Notes: a model not told the origin generated them from the letters alone. A stretch of DNA of 64,000 bases from Dentipellis sp. KUC8613 (GCA_002286715.1 NSJX01000060.1:75254-139253), one strand, 5' to 3'. Shown: positions 1 through 11,487, numbered from the stretch's first letter. A program made the numbers and translations.

Positions 1-1
1 C

Positions 2-706
2 TTCATTATTCGCATCCATACCACCAATCTGACGCACATTCACCTTGTCACCCCAGTAGCCGCTCCCACAGAACTCCCATTGATATTTTCCCCTGTATCC
101 AAAACATCAAACGACATTTTATCTCCCTTTTCTCTCTCAATCACAGGACATGGCGAGGACCTGACGATCAACGGAATGCGAAGCTGTTTGCCGAGTTCAC
201 CGATGGACGAATTGGACTATGACTCCTTCCCTTATGCGGCAGGTTTGACTCTCGATGCTGCCGTCTATATACTGCCGGAAGTACTCTCGACGCTGTGTGC
301 GGGACTCCCTCTGCACGCCGTCGAGTCTCTGCAAGTGTTCTACTACGGACCCGAAATCGATTGGATTGCTCTACTTCAACCTATGGTCAATATTGAATCA
401 CTGCATGTTGCTTTTCCTCGGTGGGAGCGAGTACTCCCCGCGCTCAGTACGGTCGCGATCGACGAAGCCGGAGCGGTGCACATGCTATGCCCACGATTGC
501 AGAAGCTAGCATTTACGTCACATATTGATGAGCCACCGGGCTTGTTCTTCGAGGCCCTGGCGATTGCGCTGCAGGTTCGCAAGGCGAATGGGTTGGAGTT
601 GAAGGAGCTCTTATATAATAGGAAGCCTATCCCGTGTCGCGGTCCCACAGATCTTGTTCGTCTGAGGCAGCGGACGACTTCGCTACGGAAAAGGATACAG
701 AAGTGA
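2..706 (+). CDS. F-box/LRR-type protein, C-terminal part (5' end outside window)
   Basis: The frame is open from the left edge to the TGA at 704-706, so about 234 C-terminal residues are visible. The text is regular and leucine-rich: an early part contains THIHLVTP, the middle has LPEVLSTLCAGLPLHAVESLQVF and NIESLHVAFP-like strands, and the end carries a helix (ALAIALQVRK) followed by a basic tail. This alternation resembles the leucine-rich half of Agaricomycete F-box proteins, where short LRR-like strands lead into a final helix. No F-box is visible because the N-terminal part lies beyond the edge. An intron ending in CACAG at about 148 cannot be excluded, but the frame is open across it. 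It is not closely similar to the three F-box genes at 42-48 kb. The family call is inferred from pattern only. Confidence 0.55.
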   Translation, partial: FIIRIHTTNLTHIHLVTPVAAPTELPLIFSPVSKTSNDILSPFSLSITGHGEDLTINGMRSCLPSSPMDELDYDSFPYAAGLTLDAAVYILPEVLSTLCAGLPLHAVESLQVFYYGPEIDWIALLQPMVNIESLHVAFPRWERVLPALSTVAIDEAGAVHMLCPRLQKLAFTSHIDEPPGLFFEALAIALQVRKANGLELKELLYNRKPIPCRGPTDLVRLRQRTTSLRKRIQK

Positions 707-1404
707 GCTTTTTGCGCGCGCCGCTAGCCGCTTTCTGACCATCTTTCAGTCGCCTCAGCCTCACGTTGTGAGACGCTTCAAGGCTCGTTGAAGATAATAT
801 GTCAACATGCTGCAGGCAGACATTCGGTTTGGATATGTAATAGTTGAAGTAGACGTGCCTGCATCGGATCGCGCATAGCGAGGCATGCAGGGTGCGTGTT
901 CTAGTGCTATTGTTTTGCCGGCCGCTCACCATACGCCCAGGAAACGGACGAATTTCATCTGTAAAATTAGCGACCCTGTAACAGAGCTGACGCCCACGGT
1001 TCTCATCGACTGCTCCCCAACCTCTTGAACCAAATAATTGCTATCTTCTTCGTTTCCTAATGCAGGACAACGCAAGGCTACTCATTTCACTGATGGCAGG
1101 TGCGAACCACGCGGCGCCCGCTACACGTGTTAGCAAGTACAAAGACATAGGCGCTCGATTAAGCATAGTAAGGGCATAGGACATGACGCACAGGGCGGTA
1201 AAACAAAAGAAATCGAAAATATGAAAAACCGCGCGAGCATGTGAGGTACATCCATGCGCAGATGACCTGGCTGAAGACATACGCAGAACAAGGCAGCGCC
1301 TTGGCGCGGCAGTCGCCACCCGCTGCTCACCGCTCGCAGCTCACCACCGATGTCCACCAACGCTATAAAATCCAGCCAATCGCAAGCCATTCCTCTGCCG
1401 CCAC
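707..1404. other. intergenic, no gene seen
   Basis: Only short frames without composition or motif support are present between the plus-strand F-box gene end and the decayed RS-rich gene. Confidence 0.6.
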
Positions 1405-2790
1405 TCAATACTCCTCGGCGTGCCACACTCTTTCCCCATCCCTGTTCCATACCCGCCATCCACCTCACGCATAGTCCCGCGGGACCCCGGCCGTGCGATC
1501 CACGCCCACGGAAGTTCGCGCTGGCCAGTACACGGTGGGTTGACGCCTGCGATTCTGGATACTGGGAGACACGCTGAGACAGCGCCAACAGACCTGCAAA
1601 CATGGTCGCCGGAGAAGTTAGTCCTCAGGGTCTGGGTGTCTGCTGCCCATCCGACGACTGCCCACTGTGCGAGGATGGCACAGTTTCGCAACGCGCCCCA
1701 ATTGGCCTCGGCGCATTAGTGCTTGCGTACGCCTGCTGGCCCGCACCGGATGCCTGGGCTGCAATAGCTGCCAAGCCTTCCGGCATTGGGGGATACCCTG
1801 CCCACGACCCCATGCTTGACGGCATCGCCGGCCTTGGAACGTGAGGCTGCGACGTTGCCCAGTAGGCATCCCGGAAAGACGATGATGACGATGCGATACT
1901 TCGCATCCGACCGAAGATGCGATCGTCGGCGCACCGCGCGCTGGAGTCTGCAGGCGCGCCGAGGTCGGGAATGGGAGGCGAGACGAAAAAGACGCCTCAC
2001 TTGGCATCCGGGAGACGGATGGAGGCAGCTTGCGGTGGCTAGGCGCACGCGACGACGGCGTGGAACGCGTCGTCGACTGCGATACCACCGAAGGGGCGCG
2101 GCGTGACAGGGCAGCGTACTGCTGCGCCGACGTCATGGTCGGGAGTGGCGGCACGACCTGGCTTCCCGCGCGCGAGCGTGAGGTGTATCTTGAAGATACC
2201 GACGGAGCCACGCTGGTCGCGCGGGAGGATGGGCGTGGGACGGAGCGGGAGCAGGTGTCATCCCGCCTGCGCTCCGTCTTGTCGGTGCGGCCCCTCTCTC
2301 TACTCTTCTCCCTCCTCCCCTCGCTCTCCCTGTCTCGGCTCTTCTCGCCCCTCCTGCTCTCACCATCATCCCTCCTGCTCTTCTCCCTCCCCCCTTCTCT
2401 CTCTCTGCTCTTGTTCCTCCGGCTGCTCTTACTCTCGGCGGGGAGGTACACGTTGTAGGTCGTATTGTTCACGACCGGCCCCGGCTGAAGAATGACGAGG
2501 GGCGGCCATTGCTGCTGGGGATACCCTAGGGCGGCGGGGAAGCAGTCCTGGACTAGCATCTGCGGCTGCATCCCGTGGTGGGATGAACCACGCGAGGGCT
2601 GTATGTTCGCGAGCATGGGGTGGAGAGTACAGGGGTGATAGCAGGCGTTTCGGGAGGCAACATTGGGGTACGTCACGCCTGTGCGAGGGCGTGGTGGACT
2701 GGGAAATGGTGCTCGTGGTGGTGACGGGATATGCCTAGTATGCTTCCATGGTGAGAAGCTGCAACGACATCGGGATCCGGTAGCAGTGGA
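1405..2790 (-). pseudogene. RS-rich disordered protein, copy 1: mosaic, frameshifted pseudogene
   Basis: This is a decayed paralogue of the genes at 3857-5137 and 6288-7493. The part at about 1905-2600 matches the 6.3-7.5 kb copy (YNVYLPAESK, Arg/Ser/Glu repeats, PPSVSRMPSE). The 3' part (1405-1904) and the promoter instead match the 3.9-5.1 kb copy (RSIASSSSS, YWATSQPHVPRPAM, GYPPMPEGLAA). The switch at about 1905 changes reading frame, so the copy-2-like text is read in the wrong frame. Further frame changes occur at about 1625 and 1600. Just before the ancestral stop one base is missing: copy 2 encodes GTPREY-stop, while here the same DNA reads GTPRSIE and runs on. The first ATG after the TATA box opens only an 11-codon frame. 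A long open frame of about 350 codons survives from the ATG at about 2616, so an altered product cannot be fully excluded. Confidence 0.75.
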
Positions 2791-2820
2791 ATGTTGCTCT
2801 TTCTCGAATGTTACAGCCCT

Positions 2821-2829
2821 CTTTATATG
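2821..2829 (-). promoter_or_regulatory. TATA box of RS-rich copy 1
   Basis: CATATAAAG on the minus strand. It is followed by GAGG, as at the TATA box of copy 2 (5213-5220), and the flanks are also similar. Confidence 0.55.
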
Positions 2830-3856
2830 CTCAGAAAACCTAGACGATGAAACGCGAAGCATCCCCGCCGCATGGAATATCCCGTTCAAGCACAAAGGTA
2901 GGTACCTTCGCGTTGCCGTTGCTACCACGCGATCGAGCGAGCAAATGCGAAGGCGTCGCGAGAGCTGCGCAGGGCCAGGTGCGACACGTTGGTCAGTCTT
3001 TATTCCTGAAAAAGGTGGTCAAGGTATATCTCAGATGCCTGGCGAAGAGTGGACCCATGAACCCAATAATTTTTGTCCAGATACCTCGTGCCTAGGCGTC
3101 GGAGCAGCTACAGGCACTGGCCACCGGTACTCATTCGAAGCAGTCGTTACGCGCAAGCATTCCGGGGTGCGCAGAGATTTTACTTGCCTTCTTCACCGGT
3201 GTGACTAGTTTTGTTTAGCCCACAGTATCACTACTGTCCTTATTACTTCTCGACGGGTATGACTGCCTCGCGAGTGGAAGAGAGAAGGCTAGTATTTGGA
3301 TTCGCTGACTTGCAACTAAAACGGAGTCTGGGATCCGGAGGAGGGTGTTCGGGGCCTTCTCAGAGCAACCCGATAGCCTTTCCGTGGACGACATCGCCTT
3401 GTCCTCCTCCATCATCATCGCAGGTATTAGCGTCGCCCGCTTCCCAGAACACAATCAATTCCAGACCGCTACTCGGGTCTTACTGCTGCCCATAATGCAT
3501 GATCAAGTCTAAGCATATGGGATGCGTACTATAGTATGTTCGTGTTTTCAAGAAACGTATATATATATGTTCACCGTCCGTCGGACCGTCACTGCAGTTC
3601 CCTAAAACAAATTAACATACGATTTCAAATATGGCACGGACACGAGCCATGCCGTATCCTTGTCGTAGCGAATACACGTGTCCGTAAGTACGAAGGCATC
3701 TGTCGATCAAATATAGCAAGGTCAACGATACGATTAGGCACCTATGCAACACGCTTCAAGGCTTGAGGTAGTAAGGTACGTGAAGACACGAGGAAAGAAA
3801 GGCGAAAGCCATATCAAGAACAAAAGAGTCCCTTGGACCGTTTCGCCGCTACCCAC
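2830..3856. other. intergenic, no gene seen
   Basis: No supported coding sequence. Weak similarity to the other intergenic stretches of this tandem array is expected from the duplication. Confidence 0.6.
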
Positions 3857-5137
3857 TCAATATTCCCTCGGCGTGCCGTATTCGCTCGCCACCCCAGTCA
3901 CGTACCCGCTATCATCTCCACGCTTGGTCCTACGTGACTTCAATGAAGCCATCGACGGTGCATGTCCAGGCCCACGAACGTATTGAGCAGGATTTGCGCT
4001 GGCCGGCGCACGATGGGCCGACACCTGCGACGCTGCATACTGGGAGACGGGCGGAGGAAGCGCCTGTAAGCTCGCAAAAACGGTCGCCGGAGAATTTGAT
4101 CCTCGGGCTCTGGGTGTCTGTTCGCTTTGCGACGACTGCCCACTATGCGAAGATGGCACAGTTTCACAGCGCGCCCCCATTGGCCTCGGCGCAATAGAGC
4201 TTGCGTATGCCTGCTGGCCCGCACCGGATGCCTGGGCTGCGATAGCTGCCAAGCCTTCCGGCATTGGGGGATACCCTGCCCACGATCCCATGCTTGACGG
4301 CATCGCCGGCCTTGGAACGTGAGGTTGCGACGTTGCCCAATAGACATCCTGGGAAGATGACGATGACGATGCGATACTTCGCAGCCCTGAAGGAGAAGGA
4401 ATACGGGTACGGTGAGTGGAGGCGTGTGGTGAAGGCGCGAGGCGCACTGTGGACAGTGCACGCCCCGCGGGGGAAGTGTTGGCTAATCGAGTGTTCGCAG
4501 CGTAAAGCTGTGCATCTGTGAGGGTAGGAGGCGGCAATGCATGGTGGCTCGTCTTGTGCCGAGATGATTTATTGCTGGACGGGGTCGATGAGGGCGCAAC
4601 GCTTGGCGAGCGTGGCGCATAATCCCTGGAGGATATGGCTAGGTGCTGTCCGGCCGACGACGACGACGCTGCTACACTAACGATGTGAGACGTCGACTTC
4701 GAGGTATGGAGGCGGGGCCGGGGGTGAGAACGCGAGTTGTGCCGCCTTCGCTCCTTGTCGTCCGACCTTCCAGCGCTCCTACTCCTGCTCTCATCGTGCC
4801 TCCTGCTGTTTCCCCTCCTACTCCTGCTCGTGCTCCTGCCATCCCTCCTGCTCCTGCCTCTCCTACTCCTGCTCGTGCTCCTGCCATCTCCCCTGCTCCT
4901 GCCTCTCCTACTCCGGCTTGTGCTTCTGCTCCTGTCATCTTTCCTGCTTCGTCTCCTCCTTCCCCTACTCCTGCTTCTGCTCCTATCACCCCTCCTGCTA
5001 TCGCCGTTCGTCCCGGTGATGATGAGGTTGACAGTAATCTGTGGCGGTGGCGGGATGAAGGTGTCTGGCCGAGGATCGTCGTGCCTTTCGGACCGAGAAG
5101 TGAGAAATTTGGGGAGGAGAGAGTTCTTGGTCGACAT
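3857..5137 (-). CDS. RS-repeat intrinsically disordered protein, copy 2
   Basis: A single exon from ATG at 5137 to TGA at 3857 gives 426 residues. The N-terminus is followed by PPPPQITVNLIITGTNG, then residues of about 45-120 form a dense Arg/Ser block made of repeated SRSRRG-type units, coded by tandem DNA repeats (4780-5000). The rest is Ser/Pro/Ala-rich without predicted folds, with the recurring blocks PPTLTDAQLYAA, YWATSQPHVPRPAM and GYPPMPEGLAAI. The C-terminus ends GTPREY. A TATA box lies at 5213-5220, about 75 bases before the ATG. RS repeats are known from splicing factors, but there is no RNA-recognition domain here, so no splicing role is claimed. It is the middle of three tandem paralogues and appears intact. 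Confidence 0.7.
   Translation of the reverse strand: MSTKNSLLPKFLTSRSERHDDPRPDTFIPPPPQITVNLIITGTNGDSRRGDRSRSRSRGRRRRSRKDDRSRSTSRSRRGRSRGDGRSTSRSRRGRSRRDGRSTSRSRRGNSRRHDESRSRSAGRSDDKERRRHNSRSHPRPRLHTSKSTSHIVSVAASSSSAGQHLAISSRDYAPRSPSVAPSSTPSSNKSSRHKTSHHALPPPTLTDAQLYAANTRLANTSPAGRALSTVRLAPSPHASTHRTRIPSPSGLRSIASSSSSSQDVYWATSQPHVPRPAMPSSMGSWAGYPPMPEGLAAIAAQASGAGQQAYASSIAPRPMGARCETVPSSHSGQSSQSEQTPRARGSNSPATVFASLQALPPPVSQYAASQVSAHRAPASANPAQYVRGPGHAPSMASLKSRRTKRGDDSGYVTGVASEYGTPREY
4780..5000 (-). repeat. tandem DNA repeat coding for the Arg/Ser block
   Basis: CTCCTACTCCTGCTCGTG-like units recur on the plus strand with small changes and encode the repeated SRSRRG segments of RS-rich copy 2. Confidence 0.65.
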
Positions 5138-5212
5138 CGGCGTTAAAGAGCTGTATCGACGATGGGAATCGGTGGTAGTGGGATGTTGCTGCTTCCTTCA
5201 AGGTGCGGGCCT

Positions 5213-5220
5213 CTTTATAC
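5213..5220 (-). promoter_or_regulatory. TATA box of RS-rich copy 2
   Basis: GTATAAAG on the minus strand, 75 bases upstream of the ATG at 5137. Confidence 0.6.
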
Positions 5221-6287
5221 TTTCAGAGAACCTAGGCACCGACGCTAAGAGCGCGTCGGGGTGGCATGAGACTCCTGCCCAAGCATAATGTCGCATTGTC
5301 GCCACAGCCAAAGGTGAAAGCACCGCTGCTGCCGTTACATGCCGCGCAGGGTGAGACATCGGTGACTCAAGCACCTATTGACAATCACGCTGACAGTGAC
5401 ATATGCCTCATAGCTTTGGCCGTACAAGTCGATCGCGCGCTAGGTCGTGCGGCGGCAGGGCACGAGGCTCGCACATCGCCACATCGACCAAGATCAAACC
5501 TGAAGGCCAACACCACATGGAGAGTGGGACTTACAATGAGCCACAGGTTCGCTTGTCGTCAGAACCTCGCTTCCATGGTTCGCCTTGCTGCTAGCAGTCG
5601 CAATGAGGCTCGCTGCCGTGCCAGACGGTCCCCGCATCGGTCATCGATCCGGCTTTTCAATAAAACCATCCCGGTAAACCGAGACCAGTCGAAAATTACA
5701 ACGAATCTTGTCACAAAGTTCTGAACAGTCGTGCGGAGGTCCAGCATTACTAGCAGTAGCAAGAGGTTGGGTCGATTGCAGAAATGTTCGGCGGGTCGGG
5801 GGTGCCCGATGCTTAGTCAGTAAAGTAGTCCGTTCGGGTGCTGTGGCCTCTTGATCGTCGACCATTGCCACTGTTATCATCTTTGCATCAGCTCAGTCGA
5901 ATTCTCCTCAGTGTTACTGCACTCCCCTGCGCAACGGAAGATAGACTAGGTGCGCAATACACTTACTCTCGCGTCCGAGACATCCACCAATATGATAAAT
6001 TGCAGGAATTCGCATACGATGGTGCAGCACTCGCCCACGATCGCTATCTTTTCGACTTTGGTGAAAACGGTCAACGTTGATATACATGACTAGGACTAGC
6101 GGATACGACACGATTGGCATATTGCATATGGTGATAGGACAATCGAAAGCATAAGGTATGTGCATGCGAGAGTAAAAAGACATATAGAGAACCAGGACAC
6201 TCCTCCGCGTACCAGTTGCTACCCGCTGGTCGCTTTTCACCGGCCCCATAAAATACAAGAGCCCGACGCCCTTCCTCCACAACTCCC
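5221..6287. other. intergenic, no gene seen
   Basis: Several overlapping short frames occur on both strands, none with family motifs or splice support. Confidence 0.55.
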
Positions 6288-7493
6288 TCAGTACTGCCTC
6301 GGCGAGCCGAGCTCATTTCCCAACCCCGATCCATACCCACCGTCCATCCCGCGCCTCGCTCCACGGGACCTGGACGATGCGACGGACGACGGGGCACCAG
6401 GCCCACCGAAATCGCACCCCGCGCTCGCACCGACCGGCGCACGGTGGGTGGACGCCTGTGATCCTGCGTACGGGGGCCCGACTGGCGGCAGCCCCTTCAG
6501 GCTCGCTAAAAGGGTCGCGGGAGAATCGGAATGTCCCGCTCCTGGCGTCCGTGCCCTGCGTGACGACGCGCTCGATGACAGCACGGAGGGTGCGCGCATG
6601 GAGCGCGGTGTGGCCGGTCTCGGACTTGCGTGCGCCGGCGCAACTTGGGACCCACCAGCAAGGGGCCCGAAGCCGTCGAATGGCGGCATCTGTCCGCCAT
6701 TAGGCATCGGAGGGTATCCGACCGAAGATGCGATCGACGGAGCACCGCGCGCTGGAGTCTGCGGGCGCGCCGACGTTGGGAATGGGAGGTGAGACGAATA
6801 AGACACCTCACTTGGCATCCGGGAGACGGATGGAGGCAGCTTGCGGTGGCTAGGCGCACGCGACGACGGCGTGGAACGCGTCGTCGACTGCGATACCACC
6901 GAAGGGGCGCGGCGTGACAGGGCAGCGTACTGCTGCGCCGACGTCATGGTCGGGAGTGGCGGCACAACCTGACTCCCCACGCGCGAGCGTGAGGTATATC
7001 TTGAAGATATCGACGGAGCCACGCTTGTCGCGCGGGACGATGGACGGGGGAGGGAGCGGGCGCGGGTGTCGTCTCGCCTGCGCTCCGTCTTGTCGGTGCG
7101 GCCCCTCTCTCTACTCTTCTCCCTCCTCTCCTCCCTCTCCCTCTCTCGGCTCTTCTCGCCCCTCCTGCTCTCACCATCATCCCTCCTGCTCTTCTCCCTC
7201 CGCCCCTCCCTCTCCCCGCTCCTGTTCCTCCTGCTGCTCTTACTCTCGGCGGGGAGGTACACGTTGTAGGTCGTGTAGTTGTTATTATTCACGACCTGCC
7301 CCGGCTGAAGAATGACGAGGGGCGGCAATGGCTGTTGGGGGTACCCCGGGGCTGTGGGGAAGCCCACCTGGGCTTGCATCTGCGGCTGCATCCCGTGGTG
7401 GGATGAGCCACGCGAAGACTGCACGTCCGAGGTCGTGCGGGAGCGGGGGGAGAACAGCCTCGAAATGACGGAGGATTTCTTCGGCGTTGCCAT
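6288..7493 (-). CDS. RS/SR-rich intrinsically disordered protein, copy 3
   Basis: A single exon from ATG at 7493 to TGA at 6288 gives 401 residues. Order of regions: a basic start (MATPKKSSVISRLF), a His/Gln/Met-rich stretch, PPLVILQPGQVVNNNN and YNVYLPAESK, then an Arg/Glu/Ser block (residues of about 85-135, RREKSRE-type repeats), then a Ser/Thr/Arg/Pro-rich region containing PPLPTMTSAQQYAALSRRAP. The C-terminus ends GSPRQY, equivalent to GTPREY in copy 2. No folded domain is recognised. It is the likely donor of the middle part of the mosaic copy at 1.4-2.8 kb. A TATA-like box lies at 7652-7658. Confidence 0.7.
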   Translation of the reverse strand: MATPKKSSVISRLFSPRSRTTSDVQSSRGSSHHGMQPQMQAQVGFPTAPGYPQQPLPPLVILQPGQVVNNNNYTTYNVYLPAESKSSRRNRSGEREGRREKSRRDDGESRRGEKSREREREERREKSRERGRTDKTERRRDDTRARSLPRPSSRATSVAPSISSRYTSRSRVGSQVVPPLPTMTSAQQYAALSRRAPSVVSQSTTRSTPSSRAPSHRKLPPSVSRMPSEVSYSSHLPFPTSARPQTPARGAPSIASSVGYPPMPNGGQMPPFDGFGPLAGGSQVAPAHASPRPATPRSMRAPSVLSSSASSRRARTPGAGHSDSPATLLASLKGLPPVGPPYAGSQASTHRAPVGASAGCDFGGPGAPSSVASSRSRGARRGMDGGYGSGLGNELGSPRQY

Positions 7494-7651
7494 TGGTGAT
7501 ATGTAGGTGATATGAAGCTAAGGAGCTAGGTGATTGGAGGGTGCCGGCTGGATGTCGACGGGTTAGAGAGTAAGAGAGCAACTGGTGAATGACGGTCCGA
7601 TGGGAGCACGGTCGTTGTTGTTGGATCTCCACCGCCCGCCCCGCTGCACTT

Positions 7652-7658
7652 CTTATAC
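7652..7658 (-). promoter_or_regulatory. TATA-like box of RS-rich copy 3
   Basis: GTATAAG on the minus strand, about 160 bases upstream of the ATG at 7493. Confidence 0.45.
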
Positions 7659-8696
7659 GCGGAGACCGACAGTCACAGGCAAGGCACCGGCGTACACCTT
7701 GGTGGCGTGAAACACCCCTCCACACACACACTATGGTCTCCCCCTGTCCTCTAGCCGCCACGTCCAGACCATAATCCGTGCCGCCACCCTCTGAATTGGA
7801 CGAGTAGGCGGAGATTCAGAATCGATTGGCGGGACAATGCTGAGACCATTGTTCGCATGCTTAGAGTGGCGGCGCGGCCACAGTGTGTACGGTATGTCTC
7901 AGGATACAATTCAGGACAGATGCTTACGACAAGCGCAGCTGTGGCCCTCTGGCAGCTATCTAGGGCGACGGGCCACAGACGGAGTTCTTGGCGTCAGCGT
8001 TGGCCTTTGTGCTAGCGCTCGACCGACTTGACCGGGCGCGCGAGCCTCGTGGCCTGGCGGGGCGCAAGACCCAGGGGCCGACCGCAATCAATGCATGAGA
8101 CGTGGCTCCACGACGGTCCCCGCTTTCCTCCAGACATCCGACACGCCTCGCCCCTTGGTCGCTGCGCACAGGATATCGCCACTGGCGCGCGAGCAGGCGG
8201 GGAACGCATCGAGCGCTCTGACGAGATGTCGCTGCCCTGGCGAGTTCGAGGGTGAAGCAACGACGTGAGAACGTTGGTATCGACCGATCGACTTAAGTAC
8301 ACAGCGATGGGCAGAGCCTGTACAGTACTCGTACAGCACAGCTTCCTCTGAATCGCAGTCATTGTATCTTCAACTGTACGACTAGTCCTACAGTGTCACC
8401 TTCCAATCCATCGACAACGTCGAGCGCGCAGTTACAATACAGTTCATTATAATGGCGTAGCATTCAAAGATCGAAGACTACGCGTGTAGGCATTACAGTT
8501 CGTGACTAGCAAGATGGACCCAGAGTCGTTACAGTACAACTACATAGCAAACGACATGCCATACCGAATCAGATCGACCACACAACAGGCGAGCGGCGCG
8601 CTTAGGATCCAACCTCCAACCTCCAACCTACAACCTACAATCCCTACCCCAACCTCAACCGTACAGTCCCCGTCTCCAGAACCCCCCCACTGCACC
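7659..8696. other. intergenic, no gene seen
   Basis: Nothing coding can be supported between the promoter of the RS-rich gene and the 3' end of the next minus-strand gene. Confidence 0.55.
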
Positions 8697-9755
8697 TCAG
8701 ACCAACCGACTGCGCGGCCTGAGCGTCTGCGCGCGCATCATCGCCGCGCGCACGTCCTTCTCCTTCCGCCGCGGCCGAAACACAGATCCGATCTCTCGAA
8801 ACACGCGCCCGACGACCGCCTGCGGGCAAAAAACAACCAAACAACCGCGTCAGCACACATCCCCCAAAGACTGAGCGATAGAGAGAGAACAAGAAGACTA
8901 AACACGCACCCCACAAGAAAGCACCTGCTCGCCCTCCTCCGGGTACGCCGCCGTCGACGGGATCGGCACGGGGTACGCGCGCGGGACCCACGTGCCGCGC
9001 CCGAGGCCCTCCGCCTGCGGCCGCTGCTCGCGCACGCGGTGCGGGTACTGGTACTCGTGCCGCGCGCGCGTCGACGTCGACTGTGGTTGAAGGTAAGGCT
9101 GCTGCTGTGGTTGAAGATGCGGCTGCGCATGCGCCTGAGACCGCGGCTGGCGCTGGTACCACCGCACGGACGACGGCGAGCCCGGCGGGATATCGTGCGC
9201 GAGCGTCGCGGGGTACGCGATGGGCGTCGGCGTCAGCGAGGGCGCGGGGGACGGCGTGCCGAGGGGCGCGGGCGAGCCGGGGTACGGCGTCCCGGGTGCC
9301 CTGCGGGAGTGCGAGCGTGAAGGGCGGTGGGTGCTGGGGCGCGCGTGCAGGTCTCGGGTGCTCGAGCTGGCGTGGTCGCGTGAGCCGGTGCGCGAGTGCG
9401 AGTGGGATTGGGAGTGTGAATTGGAGCGATGCCGGTCGCGGTCGTGGTGCGAGTACGAGGGTGTGCGGTAGTAGAATGGCTGGACTGGAGTCTGTGGCTG
9501 GGGCTGGTAATGGCCCGACGCAGATGCGGACGAGTGCTCGCGCCGCGCATCGTACGAGGCGTGCCGGTGCCGCTCGCGGCCGTGCGTCGAGTAGTAGCCC
9601 GTCGCGTCGGCGCCTATGCCGGGCGCATGGCGCCGGGAGTGCGAATGCGAGTGCGTGCGGGTGTGGGTGGGAGCATGCGGGCGGGCATGGGAGGTGGTGT
9701 GCCGGAGGCGGGGCTGCGAGATGTGGTAGTCGCGGGTGTAGTCCGCGGGGTGCAT
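8697..9755 (-). CDS. disordered His/Ser/Arg/Pro-rich protein with basic C-terminal exon
   Basis: Exons: 9755-8925 and 8819-8697 (minus), 317 residues. The start is MHPADYTRDYHISQPRLRH. Residues of about 20-230 are low-complexity His/Ser/Arg/Thr (HSHSHSRR-type) followed by Pro/Gln-rich text with PPGSPSSVRWYQRQP. The intron (8924-8820) begins GTGCTT, ends CCCGCAG and is phase 0. Exon 2 adds AVVGRVFREIGSVFRP and a strongly basic tail. Without splicing the frame stops eight residues after the donor. Layout, phase and the short basic last exon match the gene at 11.9-12.9 kb, which suggests a divergent pair. No folded domain or enzyme motif is seen, so function is unknown. A TATA box lies at 9901-9908. 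Confidence 0.65.
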
Positions 9756-9900
9756 CGTGCGCAATCGGGAGCTGGATGTGTGTACTGTCGGGCGTTAGAG
9801 GGGCTGGGAGATAGAGCGACGGGCGATGGGGTATGGGGTGCTGCAGCGGCGTGTCGAGTCGAACGGGCAGCAGACGCACCTTAGACGGCCGTACCAGTCA

Positions 9901-9908
9901 CTTATATG
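9901..9908 (-). promoter_or_regulatory. TATA box of the His/Ser/Arg-rich gene
   Basis: CATATAAG on the minus strand, about 150 bases upstream of the ATG at 9755. Confidence 0.5.
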
Positions 9909-11464
9909 TATGTGGGATGTGGAACAGAGGCGCGAGGGCAAAGATGTGGCGCGGCGAGTTTGTCCTTGTACCGCACCGCGCGCCACTGAGCTTTGGCCGA
10001 ATTTTTTTGATGGAGGTGAGGACAAAGATGGACAATGGCGATGGACAATAGAGGATAGAGCAACGAGGCGGGCCCTCGAACAAAGGCCCGAGTCTGAATC
10101 TGAGACCGAGTCAGGGCGAGCACTTGCCCCTCGGTCGTCGTTGTCGTGGTGGTGGAGCAGCGAGGACGATGATGCGTTCACGTTGTGGCTATCGTTCTGC
10201 TCCGTGGAGCAGAGCCGTGACCGCAAGCCGCACGCATATCGTGTCCTGCTCGAGGCTGCCGGCTGCAGCGAGATACGTACGTACTCGATACGCGGGATCA
10301 AGCGCCAAAATTATAATAAACTGAAACCGACATTATCCCTGTCCTCAGCCTGGCGACCCAAAGGAAAGAGTGGAAGCAAGTACTTACGCACTGGCACAAT
10401 AGAGCGGCGGGCACGCGCGTGCAACGTGCCCGCTCCAAACACGCGCAGCCTCCCACAACTCAACTCTCTGATCCTCTGATCTGATCCCGCATCTCCCTCC
10501 CTGCAGCATACGTACGCGCACGCATCCCGGGAGTGGCAAAGGCGAGACGGACTGCATATTGTCCTCCGAGTCTACGACCGCGGCTTGGTTGGCATTCTTG
10601 GGCGCATTGATAGGACGAGAAGACGAGAGCGGACTGGGTCCGCTGGAAAAAAGAGAAAAGGGATAGCGATAGCGATGGCAAGGCAGCTCGAGGGAAAGAC
10701 CTCGTCGCCGTGGTAGAGATGGTGCTCGGAGCGGCCAGCGGACTCGGACGCCCGTATGCAAGGCAGCTTGCGGAGTTCTAACGGGCCGCAGCCGGCCGGT
10801 GCGGGCGGCCCGGCTTTTATTCGAAGTATACAATGCAGTCTAAGTTCATCCTCTCTCAGTACTATAGCGACCGCCATAATCTCCCGAGCAGCTGCTCGTC
10901 AGCTAAGAGTAATATATATTGCTTCTATGTCTCGCCCCAACGGGCAACTATCGATTCAGGTCGCCTTTATAGTCCACTCTAGCCTGATCGCGAATACAAC
11001 GATGATGTACATGAGCCGTAGCATTGCTACAACGTAGCTTTTCGAATACGTGCACTTATTAATTTACTGTACTATATACACCGCCGGTGTGAATTCTTAA
11101 ACTCGCGTTCGGTGGAGGAACAGCAGCCGCTACCAGTATCAAATGCACAGTATATACGCAGACATACGTACACGTACACACCCAACAACTACAACTACGA
11201 CGTCCTCACACTCACAACCTCAACCTGAACTGAACAGCAGAAGCAACAAACAAACGAGCAAGCAAGCAAGCAATAACAATAAACCACCAATAACCATCAT
11301 ATGGTGCACATGATACAATATACGTATACGTATCTCCCGTCAACATCAAGTCAATCTATGTACGTATCATATGTAATCTACTGCAATGCGCGGGCGCGGG
11401 CGATAGCGTACGGAAAAGGAGCAGGGTGGGTGGGGGGTATTAACGTTAGGCATTACTACAAGCA

Positions 11465-11487
11465 TGGAACGTGGAACGTGGAACGTG
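11465..11487. repeat. GGAACGT tandem repeat
   Basis: Three consecutive 7-bp GGAACGT units. Confidence 0.8.

Noticed and set aside
3857..7493. RS-rich proteins as splicing factors
   Set aside because: RS repeats alone are not enough; no RNA-recognition motif is present in any copy.
8644..9879. 411-codon minus-strand frame across the His/Ser/Arg-rich gene
   Set aside because: Runs through the TATA region and intron in another frame. The ATG at 9755 with the 8924-8820 intron fits better.
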